Assembly (NCBI GenBank): GCA_027622715.1 | Contig: JAQBYN010000016.1 | Coordinates: forward strand, 1 to 64,000 | DNA: 64,000 nucleotides | From: Pseudomonadota bacterium | GTDB taxonomy: Bacteria; Pseudomonadota; Alphaproteobacteria; SHVP01 | Reading direction: 5' to 3' | Shown here: piece by piece, positions 1-9,117 of the stretch | Layout of the letters: each line of letters opens with the position of its first letter | How positions within the stretch are numbered: position 1 is the stretch's first letter | The notes under the pieces: model-generated | Seen by the model: only the letters and a program-made list of their open reading frames with translations | Told to the model about the DNA's origin: nothing | Database searches by the model: none | Made by a program: the position numbers and the translations under genes

Positions 1-242
1 ACAACGAAAGCTTCAACGGGTCGCTTCGCGATGAACTGCTCAATGGTGAGATCTTCTACAGCCTCGCCGAGGCAAAAGTGCTGATCGAAGCCTGGCGGCG
101 ACACTACAACACGATCCGACCCCACAGCAGCCTCGGCTACCGACCGCCGGCCCCGGAAACCGCCTCTCCGACATTGCCGCCTTCCGGTTCCGCTTCGCTC
201 CACCTTCAGGCCGCAATGGCAACGGAGACGACAATGCACTAA
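1..242 (+). CDS. IS3-family transposase (orfB, integrase core), C-terminal fragment
   Basis: Only the last 79 residues are present, open at the left edge, with the stop TAA at 240-242. The fragment begins NESFNGSLRDELL, which contains the third catalytic acidic residue (Glu) of the DDE integrase core, and continues with the W-R-x-x-Y-N-x-x-R-P-H-S-S-L-G-Y signature that ends OrfB of IS3 elements. In that family OrfB is normally made as an OrfAB fusion by -1 frameshifting; that part lies outside the window. The family call is firm; the subgroup is not determined. Confidence 0.85.
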   Translation, partial: NESFNGSLRDELLNGEIFYSLAEAKVLIEAWRRHYNTIRPHSSLGYRPPAPETASPTLPPSGSASLHLQAAMATETTMH

Positions 243-276
243 CAATCAACACGGACCACTCAGTGGGGGCCGGTCA
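1..276 (+). mobile_element. Right end of an IS3-family insertion sequence (cut by window edge)
   Basis: The window opens inside an insertion sequence. A transposase tail is followed by a terminal sequence at about 253-276 which, read inwards from its outer end, begins TGACCGGCCCCCACTGAGTG; this is a TG-starting terminal inverted repeat of the IS3 type. The left end and the target duplication lie outside the window, so completeness cannot be judged. It is the only mobile DNA I can support here. The exact outer boundary (276) is inferred from the terminal TG/CA rule. Confidence 0.7.
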
Positions 277-316
277 GCGCCGGAACGCTTTTATACGGGG
301 CCGGGAGGAGAAATTC

Positions 317-347
317 GCGGAATCCGGCGCGTCTGGCCGGATTCCGC
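317..347 (-). terminator. Hairpin downstream of ahcY
   Basis: A perfect 12-bp inverted repeat (GCGGAATCCGGC / GCCGGATTCCGC) with a 7-nt loop lies 25 bases past the ahcY stop. On the ahcY strand it is followed by GAATTTCTCC, a poor U-tract, so it may be a weak intrinsic terminator or a 3'-end stabilising hairpin. It also separates ahcY from the insertion sequence. Confidence 0.55.
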
Positions 348-372
348 ATGTCGTAGTGGTTAATGCCGCGCC

Positions 373-1773
373 CTAATAGCGGTAGTGCTCGGGTTTGAAC
401 GGTCCATTCTTACCAATGCTGAGGTATTCGGATTGCCGATCGTTGAGCACTGACAGTTGGACACCAAGCTTTTTGAGGTGCAGCGCCGCGACTTTCTCGT
501 CCAACGCCTTCGACAAGACATAGACCTTATTCTTATAGCTGCCGGTGTTGTTCCACAGCTCGTTCTGCGCCAAGACTTGATTGGTGAACGAGGCACTCAT
601 TACGAAACTGGGGTGGCCCATAGCGTTGCCCAGGTTCACCAAACGACCCTTGGACAGCACAATAAGCTTCTTCCCGTCGGGGAATTCTACCTCGTCGACC
701 TGGGGTTTGATCTCGTCCCATTTGTAATTGTTGAGCGCACTGATTTGTATTTCTGAATCGAAGTGACCGATGTTGCAGACAATGGCGCGGTCCTTCATTA
801 CCCGCATGTGATCGATGGTGATCACGTCCAAATTGCCGGTTGCGGTGACGAAGATGTCGCCCCGCGGTGCGGCATCTTCCATGGTGACGACTTCAAAGCC
901 TTCCATCGCCGCCTGGAGTGCGCAGATCGGATCGATCTCGGTCACCAACACGCGGCAACCGGCATTGCGCAGCGATTGCGAAGACCCTTTGCCGACGTCG
1001 CCGTAACCCGCAACAACAGCAATTTTGCCGGCCATCATGACGTCCGTGCCGCGGCGAATGCCGTCGACCAGACTCTCGCGGCAGCCGTAGAGGTTGTCGA
1101 ATTTCGACTTGGTGACCGAATCGTTGACGTTGATCGCGGGGAACAACAGCGTCCCATTTTTTTCCATGTCGTACAGGCGGTGGACGCCGGTTGTGGTCTC
1201 CTCGGTGACGCCGCGAATAGCATCGCCGAGTGTCGTGTACCAGCCGGGCTTTTCTTTCAAACGGCGTTTGATCGAGGCAAAAAGGACTTCCTCTTCCTCG
1301 TTGCCGGGATTTTTAAGAACCGAGGCGTCCTTCTCAGCTTCGCGACCAAGGTGGACTAGCACGGTGGCGTCGCCGCCGTCGTCGAGGATCATGTTGGGCG
1401 CGCCGCCGTCCGACCATTCGAAGATCTTGTGGACGTAGTCCCAGTACTCCTCAAGGGTCTCGCCCTTTTCAGCAAAGACCGGAATACCGCTTGCCGCGAT
1501 TGCCGCTGCCGCATGATCCTGGGTCGAATAAATGTTGCAAGAAGCCCACCGCACATCCGCGCCAAGCGCCACGAGCGTTTCGATCAACACCCCCGTCTGC
1601 ACGGTCATGTGGATACAACCGGCGACTCGGGCACCCTTGAGCGGCTTGCTCGCGCCATATTCTTCGCGCAGCGCCATGAGTCCGGGCATCTCGATCTCGG
1701 CGATGGTCAATTCCTTGCGCCCCCAGGCGGCGAGGGACATGTCTTTGACGATGTAATCTGTGAATTTGGTCAT
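373..1773 (-). CDS. ahcY: S-adenosylhomocysteine hydrolase
   Basis: AhcY reversibly splits S-adenosylhomocysteine into adenosine and homocysteine. It clears the product inhibitor of methyltransferases and feeds the methyl cycle; it is a cytosolic NAD+-dependent tetramer. The 466-residue protein has the NAD-binding loop [11 protein letters not shown] near residue 250, the conserved DDGGDAT segment, the [11 protein letters not shown] stretch and the C-terminal KPEHYRY end typical of the family. The ATG at 1771-1773 ([11 protein letters not shown]) is preferred over an upstream ATG because the protein then starts where homologues do and has GGAG 6 bases before it. About 125 nt of leader separates it from ptsH and contains a 16-bp palindrome at 1875-1890. 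Transcription may be partly independent of the PTS genes upstream. Confidence 0.97.
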   Translation of the reverse strand: MTKFTDYIVKDMSLAAWGRKELTIAEIEMPGLMALREEYGASKPLKGARVAGCIHMTVQTGVLIETLVALGADVRWASCNIYSTQDHAAAAIAASGIPVFAEKGETLEEYWDYVHKIFEWSDGGAPNMILDDGGDATVLVHLGREAEKDASVLKNPGNEEEEVLFASIKRRLKEKPGWYTTLGDAIRGVTEETTTGVHRLYDMEKNGTLLFPAINVNDSVTKSKFDNLYGCRESLVDGIRRGTDVMMAGKIAVVAGYGDVGKGSSQSLRNAGCRVLVTEIDPICALQAAMEGFEVVTMEDAAPRGDIFVTATGNLDVITIDHMRVMKDRAIVCNIGHFDSEIQISALNNYKWDEIKPQVDEVEFPDGKKLIVLSKGRLVNLGNAMGHPSFVMSASFTNQVLAQNELWNNTGSYKNKVYVLSKALDEKVAALHLKKLGVQLSVLNDRQSEYLSIGKNGPFKPEHYRY

Positions 1774-1874
1774 ATTGGCTCCGGCGCAAAGGGCCCGGCC
1801 GCGGGTAGAATCCACGGGTTCAGGGCAGTTCTCGGGGAAATCGCTGCCGCTACATAGCAAGAACGCCAACAGAA

Positions 1875-1890
1875 ATAAAGATATCTTTAT
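1875..1890. promoter_or_regulatory. Perfect 16-bp palindrome upstream of ahcY (candidate operator)
   Basis: ATAAAGATATCTTTAT is its own reverse complement and lies 9 bases after the ptsH stop and 102 bases before the ahcY start. On the ahcY strand a TATATA overlaps its upstream edge and could be a -10 element. Palindromes of this AT-rich form suit ArsR-type repressors, and methyl-cycle genes of Proteobacteria are known targets of the SAH-responsive ArsR-family regulator SahR. The regulator assignment is inference, since no regulator gene is adjacent. Confidence 0.5.
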
Positions 1891-1898
1891 ATAGTGAT

Positions 1899-2186
1899 CT
1901 ATTTGGCTTCGTTGAAACGCTTCTCGGCCAAATCGGCTAATGCGGCCAGCGCTTGGGCCGCATCGACGCCACGGGCGGCCACGGTGATGCTCGATCCAAG
2001 GCCTGCGACCAGCAGGAGCAATCCCATGATCGAGCGGCCGGGTACCGTGTGATCGTCCTTGGAGACCGTGATTTCCGCGTCGAAATGACCGGCCACTTCC
2101 ACGAAGCGCGCGGCGGCACGGGCATGGAGACCGCGCTCGTTGATGATCAATAATTCTCGGATCGACCAGCCGTCAGGATCAGTCAT
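1899..2186 (-). CDS. ptsH: HPr-like phosphocarrier protein (PTS)
   Basis: HPr relays phosphoryl groups from enzyme I to EIIA proteins. The 95-residue product has the His21 phosphorylation site in [10 protein letters not shown] and the regulatory Ser52 in GRSIMG, the site used by HprK. The ATG at 2184-2186 was chosen because it overlaps the end of the EIIA gene by 8 bases and gives a normal HPr length. It lies in the run hprK-rapZ-EIIA-ptsH. No sugar permease (EIIB/C) is nearby, which fits the regulatory PTS of alphaproteobacteria. Enzyme I is not in the window. Confidence 0.93.
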   Translation of the reverse strand: MTDPDGWSIRELLIINERGLHARAAARFVEVAGHFDAEITVSKDDHTVPGRSIMGLLLLVAGLGSSITVAARGVDAAQALAALADLAEKRFNEAK

Positions 2187-2580
2187 TGCCAGGTGACGCG
2201 CTCGCACGACGTATATGCTTGCGGCCGGTTTCTTCCACCGCCGCAGCAACTGCTGCCACATCGCGGTTGTCCCGGCTCGTCAGCAGTTTTAACAGCATTG
2301 GCAAATTGAGCCCGGCGATGACTTCTATGTCGGGTCCATGCATTTCTGCAATCGCGAGGTTGCACGGCGTGCCGCCCATCATATCGGCCACGATAATGAC
2401 ACCGTCGCCGCCATCGACATCGGCGACGGCTTGGTGGATACGGTCGCCGCAATCACTGATTTCACTGTTCCAATCCAGGCAGACCGCAGACACACGCTGT
2501 TGCGGGCCAACGACGTGCTCGGCAGCGGTGAGGAACTCACGTCCGAGTCCTCCTTGGGAAACAATAACGACCCCAATCAT
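2179..2580 (-). CDS. Mannose-type PTS EIIA protein with the active His replaced by Gln
   Basis: The 133-residue protein has the EIIA-Man fold signature: MIGVVIVS start, EHVVGPQ, the MMGGTPCNLA loop and LNLPMLLKLL. In the family a histidine at about position 9/10 (consensus V-T/S-H-G) accepts phosphate from HPr. Here that position reads V-S-Q-G, with Gln9 encoded by CAA (minus strand of 2554-2556). One base (CAC or CAT to CAA) would explain it. The rest of the protein looks intact, so it may be a non-phosphorylatable signalling form, or the base may be an error. It overlaps rapZ upstream and ptsH downstream by a few bases, so it is translationally coupled. Family call firm, activity in doubt. 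Confidence 0.9.
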   Translation of the reverse strand: MIGVVIVSQGGLGREFLTAAEHVVGPQQRVSAVCLDWNSEISDCGDRIHQAVADVDGGDGVIIVADMMGGTPCNLAIAEMHGPDIEVIAGLNLPMLLKLLTSRDNRDVAAVAAAVEETGRKHIRRASASPGND

Positions 2581-3500
2581 GATGTCGCGCCGCTCAACGT
2601 GACGTCGCGGTGGCGGCGATTGACCGCATGACCAGCGGCCTCAAGCGTGGTTGCCAGACGCTCGGCAACGTAAACCGAACGGTGCTGCCCGCCGGTGCAG
2701 CCGATCGCAATGGTGAGGTAGGTCTTGCCTTCGCTCGCATAGCGCGGCATCAGGTCGAGCAACAGATCGCCGACGCTCGTCAAGAAGCCGCCAAGCGCGG
2801 GGTCTTCATCAATGTAGTCGGCAACCTCGCGGTCCATCCCGGACTTGGCCGTTAATGCGGGGAGGTAATGCGGATTGCGCAAAAATCTCACATCGAAGAC
2901 GAGATCGGCCTCGCGCGGTAAGCCTTTGCGAAACGAAAATGACGTGAGCGTTGCCGTTAGTGCCGGTCCTTCTTCGAGGCTGTAGTGCCCGGCCAGCAGA
3001 TGCCGCAAGCCGGCACCGGTCATTGCAGACGTATCGATTACGAGATCAGCGTGGTCGCGAAGCCCGCCAATAATCTCGCGCTCCATGCGAATCCCGTCCA
3101 AGACCGGCTGATCTTCGGCCAGCGGATGTCGTCTTCGCGTCTCGGTATAGCGGCGTGACAAAAATTCATCGTCACAATCCAGAAACAACAACGACAGGTC
3201 GATATCGGGCCGCGAAGACAGCGGCGCGATTCGCTCCAAGAAGTGCTCGACATCGAAGTCACGAGTACGGATGTCTATCCCGGCTGCGATGGCGCCATGG
3301 GGCGTGAGAAGCGTTGATGACCCGGAGGTCAAGAAGCCCAGCAATAAGTTCAACGGAATGTTGTCCATTGCCTCATAGCCTAAATCCTCAAGCATTTTGA
3401 GCGTTGTCGAGCGCCCGGCGCCGGAAATGCCGGTCACAAGGAGAACGCGCAATACCGGCGATCCGGACGCGGCGTCGGATTTCGGGTCTTGTTCAGGCAT
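2577..3500 (-). CDS. rapZ: RNase adapter / nucleotide-binding protein RapZ (YvcJ family)
   Basis: RapZ proteins bind nucleotides and, in Escherichia coli, guide RNase E to GlmZ/GlmY small RNAs that control GlmS. The 307-residue protein has a P-loop-type motif GISGAGRST at residues 24-32 (the usual Lys is Arg), the DNIPLNLL segment and the C-terminal GCTGGQHRSV signature that defines the family. It overlaps hprK by 8 bases upstream and the EIIA gene by 4 downstream, so it sits in one operon with the PTS proteins, as is usual in alphaproteobacteria. Whether it acts in RNA decay here or mainly in PTS signalling is not shown by the sequence. Confidence 0.93.
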   Translation of the reverse strand: MPEQDPKSDAASGSPVLRVLLVTGISGAGRSTTLKMLEDLGYEAMDNIPLNLLLGFLTSGSSTLLTPHGAIAAGIDIRTRDFDVEHFLERIAPLSSRPDIDLSLLFLDCDDEFLSRRYTETRRRHPLAEDQPVLDGIRMEREIIGGLRDHADLVIDTSAMTGAGLRHLLAGHYSLEEGPALTATLTSFSFRKGLPREADLVFDVRFLRNPHYLPALTAKSGMDREVADYIDEDPALGGFLTSVGDLLLDLMPRYASEGKTYLTIAIGCTGGQHRSVYVAERLATTLEAAGHAVNRRHRDVTLSGATS

Positions 3501-3951
3501 CGTTGAGGGCCTTCGCCTGGCGGCCGTTGGCGCTCCACGACTTCAGGGCCAATCGGATTTTCGCCGCTGAAGACGCCTCAAAGGGCGCGAGCGCGATGAG
3601 CGGAATGTCGATCGCGTCAAGTCGGCATGTCGTTCGATGGGGTAGCCGCGACACGTCGCCGCTGGGCCCAAGGTCTGCAACCAACGCGACGCGCGACCGC
3701 GGTGAAAGTCGTGCCTCATCAAGTTCGAAAATGCCGAGCCCGCGCACTTCTATCTTGCCCGACAGCTGTGCCGGCGCCGACGCGATGAGTTCGCCCCGCA
3801 CAGCTGCCAACTGAACTTGGTCATCGGCGACAAGCTTCGCGCCGTCGTCAATGAGGCGCAAAGCCAAGTCTGACTTTCCGGTGGCTGACGGTCCACGTAG
3901 CAGGACGGCAACGCCGTCAAAATCGACGCAGGTTGCATGGACAACAAGCAT
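3493..3951 (-). CDS. hprK: Short HPr kinase/phosphorylase
   Basis: HprK phosphorylates, and in some bacteria dephosphorylates, the regulatory Ser of HPr. The 152-residue protein is the short alphaproteobacterial form, lacking the N-terminal domain of the Firmicutes enzyme. It keeps the P-loop GPSATGKS at residues 20-27 and the family segment E-V-R-G-L-G-I-F-E. It starts 24 bases after the chvG stop and overlaps rapZ by 8 bases. This chvI-chvG-hprK grouping is a known alphaproteobacterial arrangement, suggesting that envelope/acid sensing and PTS state are linked. Confidence 0.93.
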   Translation of the reverse strand: MLVVHATCVDFDGVAVLLRGPSATGKSDLALRLIDDGAKLVADDQVQLAAVRGELIASAPAQLSGKIEVRGLGIFELDEARLSPRSRVALVADLGPSGDVSRLPHRTTCRLDAIDIPLIALAPFEASSAAKIRLALKSWSANGRQAKALNDA

Positions 3952-3975
3952 TGCCGGCGGAGCCTGCGCCCGGCG

Positions 3976-5676
3976 TCAAGAGCTGTCAACGGGCGTATTG
4001 AGTGCCGGCAGTTCGATTGTCACCCGCGCGCCCCGCTCGGTCCCGTCCTCACCAGATCGGTTCGTCGCCGAAATCTTACCGTGGTGCGCCTCGATAATTT
4101 GCCTGGAGATGCTCAAACCAAGCCCAGAGTGCTTTCCAAACGCCTCGCCATCGGGTCGTCTGGTGTAGAAGCGCTCAAAGACGCGATCCATCTGTTGAGA
4201 GGGAAACCCTGGTCCCTCATCGTCGCAGGCAATCCGTAACGCGTTCCCGACGCGTGCAAGCGACAATGATATTGCCGAGTGCGGCGGGCTGAATGACCGA
4301 GCGTTATCGACGACGTTGCGCATCACTTGGCCCAACCGGTCTTCAATACCAAGGACAAAGAATGGCCCGTCGTTCGGTATGTCGAGCACCACACTGACGC
4401 CGCCCGGCTCGCCGGTCGCCTCGTGCACTTCGACGATCGTTTCAAGCAAGCGCCGTAGATTGACCGGCGCCATTTGGGTACGAGACAGCTCGGCATCGAG
4501 TCGCGAGGCATCCGAAATGTCGCTCAAGAGCCGATCGATTCGGCCCACATCGTCTCGAATGATTTCGAGCAACTGAAGTCTTTGCGATTCGTCGCGCGCC
4601 TTGTCCAAGGCCTCAACGGCACTGCGCAAGCTCGTCAATGGATTCTTGATCTCGTGCGCGACGTCGGCGGCGAAGGTTTCGATTGCGTCGAGGCGTTTGT
4701 AAAGCGTCGATGTCATGTCGCGGAGCGCACCGGACAACTCACCAATTTCGTCCGCGCGGTCGGTGAAGTCAGGAATCTCGACGACGCGCCCCTGCATGCC
4801 GCGCACGCGCTCGGCGGCCGCTGCGAGTCGTTTCACCGGTGTTGCAATTGTCCTAGCGAGGTAGAGCGATAGCAGCACCGTAATGGCGAGTGCGACACCT
4901 GAGACCTGGAGAATTGCTAATCGGAAATCGCGGACGCGCGCGTCGATATCACGCGTGTCCGCGGTCAGCATCAGTGCGCCGAGCACCCGTTTGAAAGATT
5001 GAATGGGGATCGCGACGGACAAGACAACGTCGCCGTTGTTTCTCGCTCGCTGATCAGAACCAAATTCGCCAGCCAACGCGCGGGTTACTTCTTGGTAGTC
5101 GTGGGCGGCCTGGTCGCCGCGCTCCACATAGGGAGGCAGGCGAGGGCCGCCGGTGACGCCGCGCCAAAGATCGTTCGCAGCCTCGTATGTTTCCTCGATC
5201 AGAGACAAGTCTGCGGCCGGCGGTAGAATCTCGAACTGAACCTCCCGGCCAGCCTCAAGAAGACTGCGACTGTCAGCGATCAGTGCCCCTGCTGGGTCGA
5301 AAACCCGGGCGCGCTCCTGCGTTGGTTCGATCAGGCGGCGAAGAAGTTGCCGGGTCGTTGCTGGGTCAAGTACTGGCCCCGGCGGCTCTTGATTCAAGGC
5401 TGACTCACCAAGTGCGCCAGCAATTATTTCACCTTCGGTCTTCAGGCTTTGGATCTTTGCCTCAACGAGTCCGTCGCCGAACTCGTCGACGTAGAACAGA
5501 CCAAATACGAGGAGCATGAACGCGAGAAGATTGAGCGTCAGGATTCTTGCGGTGATCGAACCGAGCCGTCGCGATCGGACCGTGGCGTGCCGACTGGTCT
5601 GCGGTCGCTCACCCGGAACGACAGCCGCGCCGTTTTCTTGGAGGCGAGAACCCGACTGGCGGCGAAACGAGGTCAT
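3976..5676 (-). CDS. chvG: Sensor histidine kinase, ChvG type
   Basis: This is the inner-membrane kinase of the ChvG-ChvI system, which in rhizobia and Agrobacterium responds to acidity and envelope state. Features of the 566 residues: cytoplasmic N-tail; membrane helix about 44-62; periplasmic sensor about 63-255; second helix about 256-274; HAMP about 275-325; dimerisation/phosphoacceptor segment FAADVAHEIKNPL with His341; and a C-terminal HATPase with DDEGPGFP and GLGLSISRQI. It starts 6 bases after the chvI stop. The ATG lacks a strong ribosome site, consistent with coupling to chvI. The ligand cannot be told from sequence. Confidence 0.92.
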   Translation of the reverse strand: MTSFRRQSGSRLQENGAAVVPGERPQTSRHATVRSRRLGSITARILTLNLLAFMLLVFGLFYVDEFGDGLVEAKIQSLKTEGEIIAGALGESALNQEPPGPVLDPATTRQLLRRLIEPTQERARVFDPAGALIADSRSLLEAGREVQFEILPPAADLSLIEETYEAANDLWRGVTGGPRLPPYVERGDQAAHDYQEVTRALAGEFGSDQRARNNGDVVLSVAIPIQSFKRVLGALMLTADTRDIDARVRDFRLAILQVSGVALAITVLLSLYLARTIATPVKRLAAAAERVRGMQGRVVEIPDFTDRADEIGELSGALRDMTSTLYKRLDAIETFAADVAHEIKNPLTSLRSAVEALDKARDESQRLQLLEIIRDDVGRIDRLLSDISDASRLDAELSRTQMAPVNLRRLLETIVEVHEATGEPGGVSVVLDIPNDGPFFVLGIEDRLGQVMRNVVDNARSFSPPHSAISLSLARVGNALRIACDDEGPGFPSQQMDRVFERFYTRRPDGEAFGKHSGLGLSISRQIIEAHHGKISATNRSGEDGTERGARVTIELPALNTPVDSS

Positions 5677-5682
5677 CTCAAG

Positions 5683-6387
5683 TTATTTCTCGCGGAACCG
5701 GTAGCCTAGTCCGTAGAGCGTTTCGATCGAGTCGAACTCGTCATCCACCTCGCGGAATTTCTTGCGCAGCCTCTTGATGTGGCTATCGATGGTGCGATCG
5801 TCGACGTAGATCTGGTCGTCATACGCGGCATCCATCAGTTGGTCGCGGCTTTTTACGTGCCCGGGCCGGTTTGCCAACGCCTGGAGAATAAGAAACTCAG
5901 TCACGGTAAGACGAACCGATCGACCGTGCCACGTGCAGGCATGGCGCGCCGTATCCATGATGAGGGGCCCCCGCACAATCGGGGTGCCGGCGCCCGGCTC
6001 CGTCGCATCCTTTGGTGTGCTGGTATCGGCACGTCGCAGCACTGCCCGAACGCGCTCCAACAGCAATCGTTGCGAGAAAGGTTTCCGAATGTAATCGTCC
6101 GCGCCCATTTTCAGGCCCAACACCTCGTCGATCTCGTCATCCTTCGATGTCAGGAATATCGCCGGAGTCGTGCTGGTCCGCCGAAGCCGGCTGAGCAGCT
6201 CGTGACCGTCCATCCGCGGCATCTTAATGTCGAGAATGACGAGATCTGCCGGTTTCTTGGTCAGGCCGTCGAGCGCCTCTTGGCCATCGGCGTAGGTGTC
6301 CACCGCGAAGCCTTCGGCCTCGAGCGCAATGGAGACAGAGGTAAGGATGTTTCGGTCGTCGTCGACGAGTGCAATTGTGGCGGCCAC
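5683..6387 (-). CDS. chvI: Response regulator, OmpR family, ChvI type
   Basis: ChvI is the DNA-binding partner of ChvG. The 234 residues comprise a receiver domain with acidic pocket DDD at 9-11, phosphoacceptor Asp53 in LVILDIKMP and a conserved KPF, then a winged-helix output domain ending GLGYRFREK. The start is GTG at 6385-6387 ([11 protein letters not shown]), with GAGGA 6 bases upstream. It is the first gene of a minus-strand run chvI-chvG-hprK-rapZ-EIIA-ptsH and is divergent from the HugZ-like gene across about 250 bases that hold both promoters. In relatives ChvI controls exopolysaccharide and envelope genes, and pckA often lies beside it, as here. Confidence 0.94.
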   Translation of the reverse strand: MAATIALVDDDRNILTSVSIALEAEGFAVDTYADGQEALDGLTKKPADLVILDIKMPRMDGHELLSRLRRTSTTPAIFLTSKDDEIDEVLGLKMGADDYIRKPFSQRLLLERVRAVLRRADTSTPKDATEPGAGTPIVRGPLIMDTARHACTWHGRSVRLTVTEFLILQALANRPGHVKSRDQLMDAAYDDQIYVDDRTIDSHIKRLRKKFREVDDEFDSIETLYGLGYRFREK

Positions 6388-6638
6388 CGGTGTCCTCGAC
6401 CCTATGGGAAACTGGGCTCTCTATGTGACCGAATCTAGGCATTAGTAGGGCGGAATACCATGAAGGCTTGCCGGAACTTGGATTGAGGGCGTTTGCCGAA
6501 TGGCCGCGGCTGATACCTTGAACGGCCGATTTTACGGTGGGCGGACGCTCAAGTTACAGTTTATCGGTTGTAGCGAGCCTCCTTTGGCCAGAAGACGACC
6601 CACATCCCAGTCCGCGGGTCTACAGGTTGGAGCAAAAG

Positions 6639-7361
6639 ATGACCATGCCGAGCGAGCCGGTCGCCATCGCCCGCCGAATCATTCGTGGCGCGCTGACGGG
6701 CGCTTTGGCGACAATTGCTCAAGATACAGACTCCGGCATGCCTTACGCCTCCCTGGTGCTGGTCGCCACGCGGAGCGACGGGCGGCCGGTGTTGCTGCTC
6801 TCAGCACTTGCCGAACATACGAAGAATCTCTTGGCGGACAGTCGCGCCAGTCTGATGGTCGACGCGATTGACGGTCTGGCCAGCCCGCTGACCGGCCCAC
6901 GGGTTACATTGCAGGGCGACCTGGTGAAGGCAGCAAACGACCTGGCCCGGGCCCGTTATTTGGCGCGCCACCCCGATGCTGAGGCATACGTTGGGTTTGC
7001 CGACTTTTCTTTCTTTCAGTTTGAGCCGAAACGCGTGCATCTCGTCGCCGGGTTTGGCGCAATTCACTGGCTCGATTGGGCGGATGTCGCGACGCCGGTC
7101 GCCCTTGCCGCAGACTTAATGAGGGACGAAGCGTCGATCCTTGACCATGTGAACGCCGATCACGGTGCGGCTGTCGCGGGAATAGCTGCGGCGGCCGGTG
7201 GCAGGTCCGGAGAGTGGCGAATGACCGGCTGCGACCCGGACGGGTGCGATCTGCGCCTGGGCGGCGAGTCCCTCCGCGTGGATTTCGCCGAGCCGGTGCA
7301 CGCCGGGAGCGATGTACGGAAGCAACTGGTCCGCCTTGCTGATACGGCGCGAAAGTCTTGA
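6639..7361 (+). CDS. HugZ/PNPOx-like split-barrel protein with C-terminal DUF2470 domain
   Basis: The 240-residue protein has an N-terminal pyridoxamine-phosphate-oxidase-like split barrel (about 10-145; TLQGDL and the S-A-L-A-E-H-T-K-N-L stretch) and a C-terminal domain of the DUF2470 type (about 165-240; the I-L-D-H-V-N-A-D-H segment). This architecture occurs in heme-degrading HugZ and in flavin/heme-binding relatives. Start ATG at 6639 is chosen because GGAG lies 6 bases upstream and longer versions have no homologous N-terminus. No heme transport genes are nearby, so the substrate is open. Confidence 0.82.
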   Translation: MTMPSEPVAIARRIIRGALTGALATIAQDTDSGMPYASLVLVATRSDGRPVLLLSALAEHTKNLLADSRASLMVDAIDGLASPLTGPRVTLQGDLVKAANDLARARYLARHPDAEAYVGFADFSFFQFEPKRVHLVAGFGAIHWLDWADVATPVALAADLMRDEASILDHVNADHGAAVAGIAAAAGGRSGEWRMTGCDPDGCDLRLGGESLRVDFAEPVHAGSDVRKQLVRLADTARKS

Positions 7362-7428
7362 TTTATCCCCAACAATTGGGCCACGGACGGGCCTAAGCGG
7401 TTGCGCGCGAATCGGCGGCTAACTACGG

Positions 7429-9048
7429 TTGGCGACCGCAGGAGAGGCGTTGGAGGACTGGGTGCACGGCAGCCTTGAGGATATCGGAATTCGCAACACC
7501 GGCACGGTTCATTGGAACCTTGCCGCGCCCCGGCTCTATGAAGAAGCGATCCTGCGCCGCGAGGGCAGACTTGCAGACGGCGGCGCCCTGGTCGTGCTAA
7601 CTGGGGTCCATACCGGCCGCTCTGCGAGCGACAAGTTTATTGTCCGCGAGCCCGCGAACGAGGCCAACATTTGGTGGGGCGCGGTCAATAAGGACATCGA
7701 TCTAGCGCATTACGAAACACTGCGAAATCGGATGATGGCGTACCTGCAGGGGCGTGATCTCTTTGTCCAGGATTGCTGGGCTGGTGCTGACGCTCGTTAC
7801 CGCCTTGGGATACGCGTCGTCACCGAAGCCGCCTGGCACAGCCTGTTTGCGCAAAACATGTTCATCGCGCCGACGGCTGCCGAGCTTGCGGCTTTTCAGC
7901 CGGATTTCACAATCATCCAGGCGCCGGGTTTTGAAGCCGATCCCGCGATCGACGGCACGCGTAGCGGCACATTTATTGTCGTCAATTTTGCCGACAAGAC
8001 GGTGTTGATTGGTGGCACGTCGTACGCGGGCGAGATCAAGAAGTCTGTGTTCTCAATCCTCAACTACCTGCTGCCTGAAAGCAGCGTGCTGCCGATGCAT
8101 AGTTCGGTGAACGTTGGGGCGCAAGGCGATTCGGCGATCTTCTTTGGTCTGTCGGGGACTGGAAAGACGACGCTTTCTGCCGATCCGAACCGCCGGTTGG
8201 TTGGGGACGACGAGCACGGATGGAGCGACAACGGCCTGTTCAACTTTGAAGGCGGGTGCTACGCCAAAGTCATCCGCCTCAATGCCGATGCCGAGCCGGA
8301 AATTTTTGCAACGACCGGTCGGTTTGGAACTGTCTTGGAGAATGTCGTCGTCGACGATGCGGCGCGCACGCTTAATCTCGAGAGCGCGCACCACACCGAG
8401 AATACCCGTGCGTCCTATCCGATCGATTTTATTCCCAACACGATTGAGTCGGGGGTCGCGGGCCATCCGCGCCACGTGATTATGTTGACGGCGGATGCCT
8501 TCGGTGTTTTGCCGCCGATCTCGCGGCTCACCCCGGAGCAGGCGATGTACCATTTCCTTTCCGGCTATACCGCAAAGGTGGCGGGTACGGAAAAGGGCCT
8601 CGGTAACGAACCAGAGGCAACGTTCTCAACGTGTTTTGGCGCGCCATTCATGCCACGGCATCCGTCGGTATACGCGAAACTTCTGGGCGAAAAGATTGTC
8701 TCGCAGAATGTCACCTGCTGGCTGGTGAATACCGGTTGGACTGGCGGGGCCTACGGTGTCGGCGAGCGTATGTCGATCAAGTACACCCGGGCGCTCCTCA
8801 ACGCAGCGCTCCACGGCGGGCTGGATTCGGTCAAGTTTGGCGTGGATCCGCACTTCGGTCTGAGCGTTCCTCAGACTTGCGATGGCGTGCCGTCAAATGT
8901 TCTAAACCCACGCGACACGTGGTCCGACAAAAGCGCCTATGAGAAAACCGCCGCCAATCTTGTCGGCCGATTCGAGCAGAACTTTGTTCAGTTCGAACCG
9001 TATGTCGAGACCGGCATCCGCGCGGCGGCACCGCGGGCAGCCGCGTAG
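7429..9048 (+). CDS. pckA: Phosphoenolpyruvate carboxykinase (ATP)
   Basis: PckA makes phosphoenolpyruvate from oxaloacetate and ATP, the entry step of gluconeogenesis. Signatures: the [10 protein letters not shown]-loop at residues 240-248, the substrate/metal loop L-V-G-D-D-E-H-G-W, and [12 protein letters not shown]. No ATG precedes the conserved VHWNL region, so the start is uncertain. TTG at 7429 is the longest; TTG at 7450 has AGGAG 5 bases upstream; GTG at 7462 has GGAGG 5 bases upstream and gives a normal N-terminus. I report the longest form, but a start at 7450 or 7462 is more likely. Proximity to chvI-chvG repeats the order seen in rhizobia. Confidence 0.96.
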   Translation: MATAGEALEDWVHGSLEDIGIRNTGTVHWNLAAPRLYEEAILRREGRLADGGALVVLTGVHTGRSASDKFIVREPANEANIWWGAVNKDIDLAHYETLRNRMMAYLQGRDLFVQDCWAGADARYRLGIRVVTEAAWHSLFAQNMFIAPTAAELAAFQPDFTIIQAPGFEADPAIDGTRSGTFIVVNFADKTVLIGGTSYAGEIKKSVFSILNYLLPESSVLPMHSSVNVGAQGDSAIFFGLSGTGKTTLSADPNRRLVGDDEHGWSDNGLFNFEGGCYAKVIRLNADAEPEIFATTGRFGTVLENVVVDDAARTLNLESAHHTENTRASYPIDFIPNTIESGVAGHPRHVIMLTADAFGVLPPISRLTPEQAMYHFLSGYTAKVAGTEKGLGNEPEATFSTCFGAPFMPRHPSVYAKLLGEKIVSQNVTCWLVNTGWTGGAYGVGERMSIKYTRALLNAALHGGLDSVKFGVDPHFGLSVPQTCDGVPSNVLNPRDTWSDKSAYEKTAANLVGRFEQNFVQFEPYVETGIRAAAPRAAA

Positions 9049-9117
9049 TCGGCGAAACGACCGTCTGACCGCTCTGATCGGCGCGCGCCGCTGCCGCCGA
9101 AACCCGGGGGACGTGAT

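Noticed and set aside
2577-3500. RapZ as inactive because its P-loop has Arg instead of Lys
   Set aside because: Arg at this position (GAGRS) occurs in other members of the family, so it is not a lesion.
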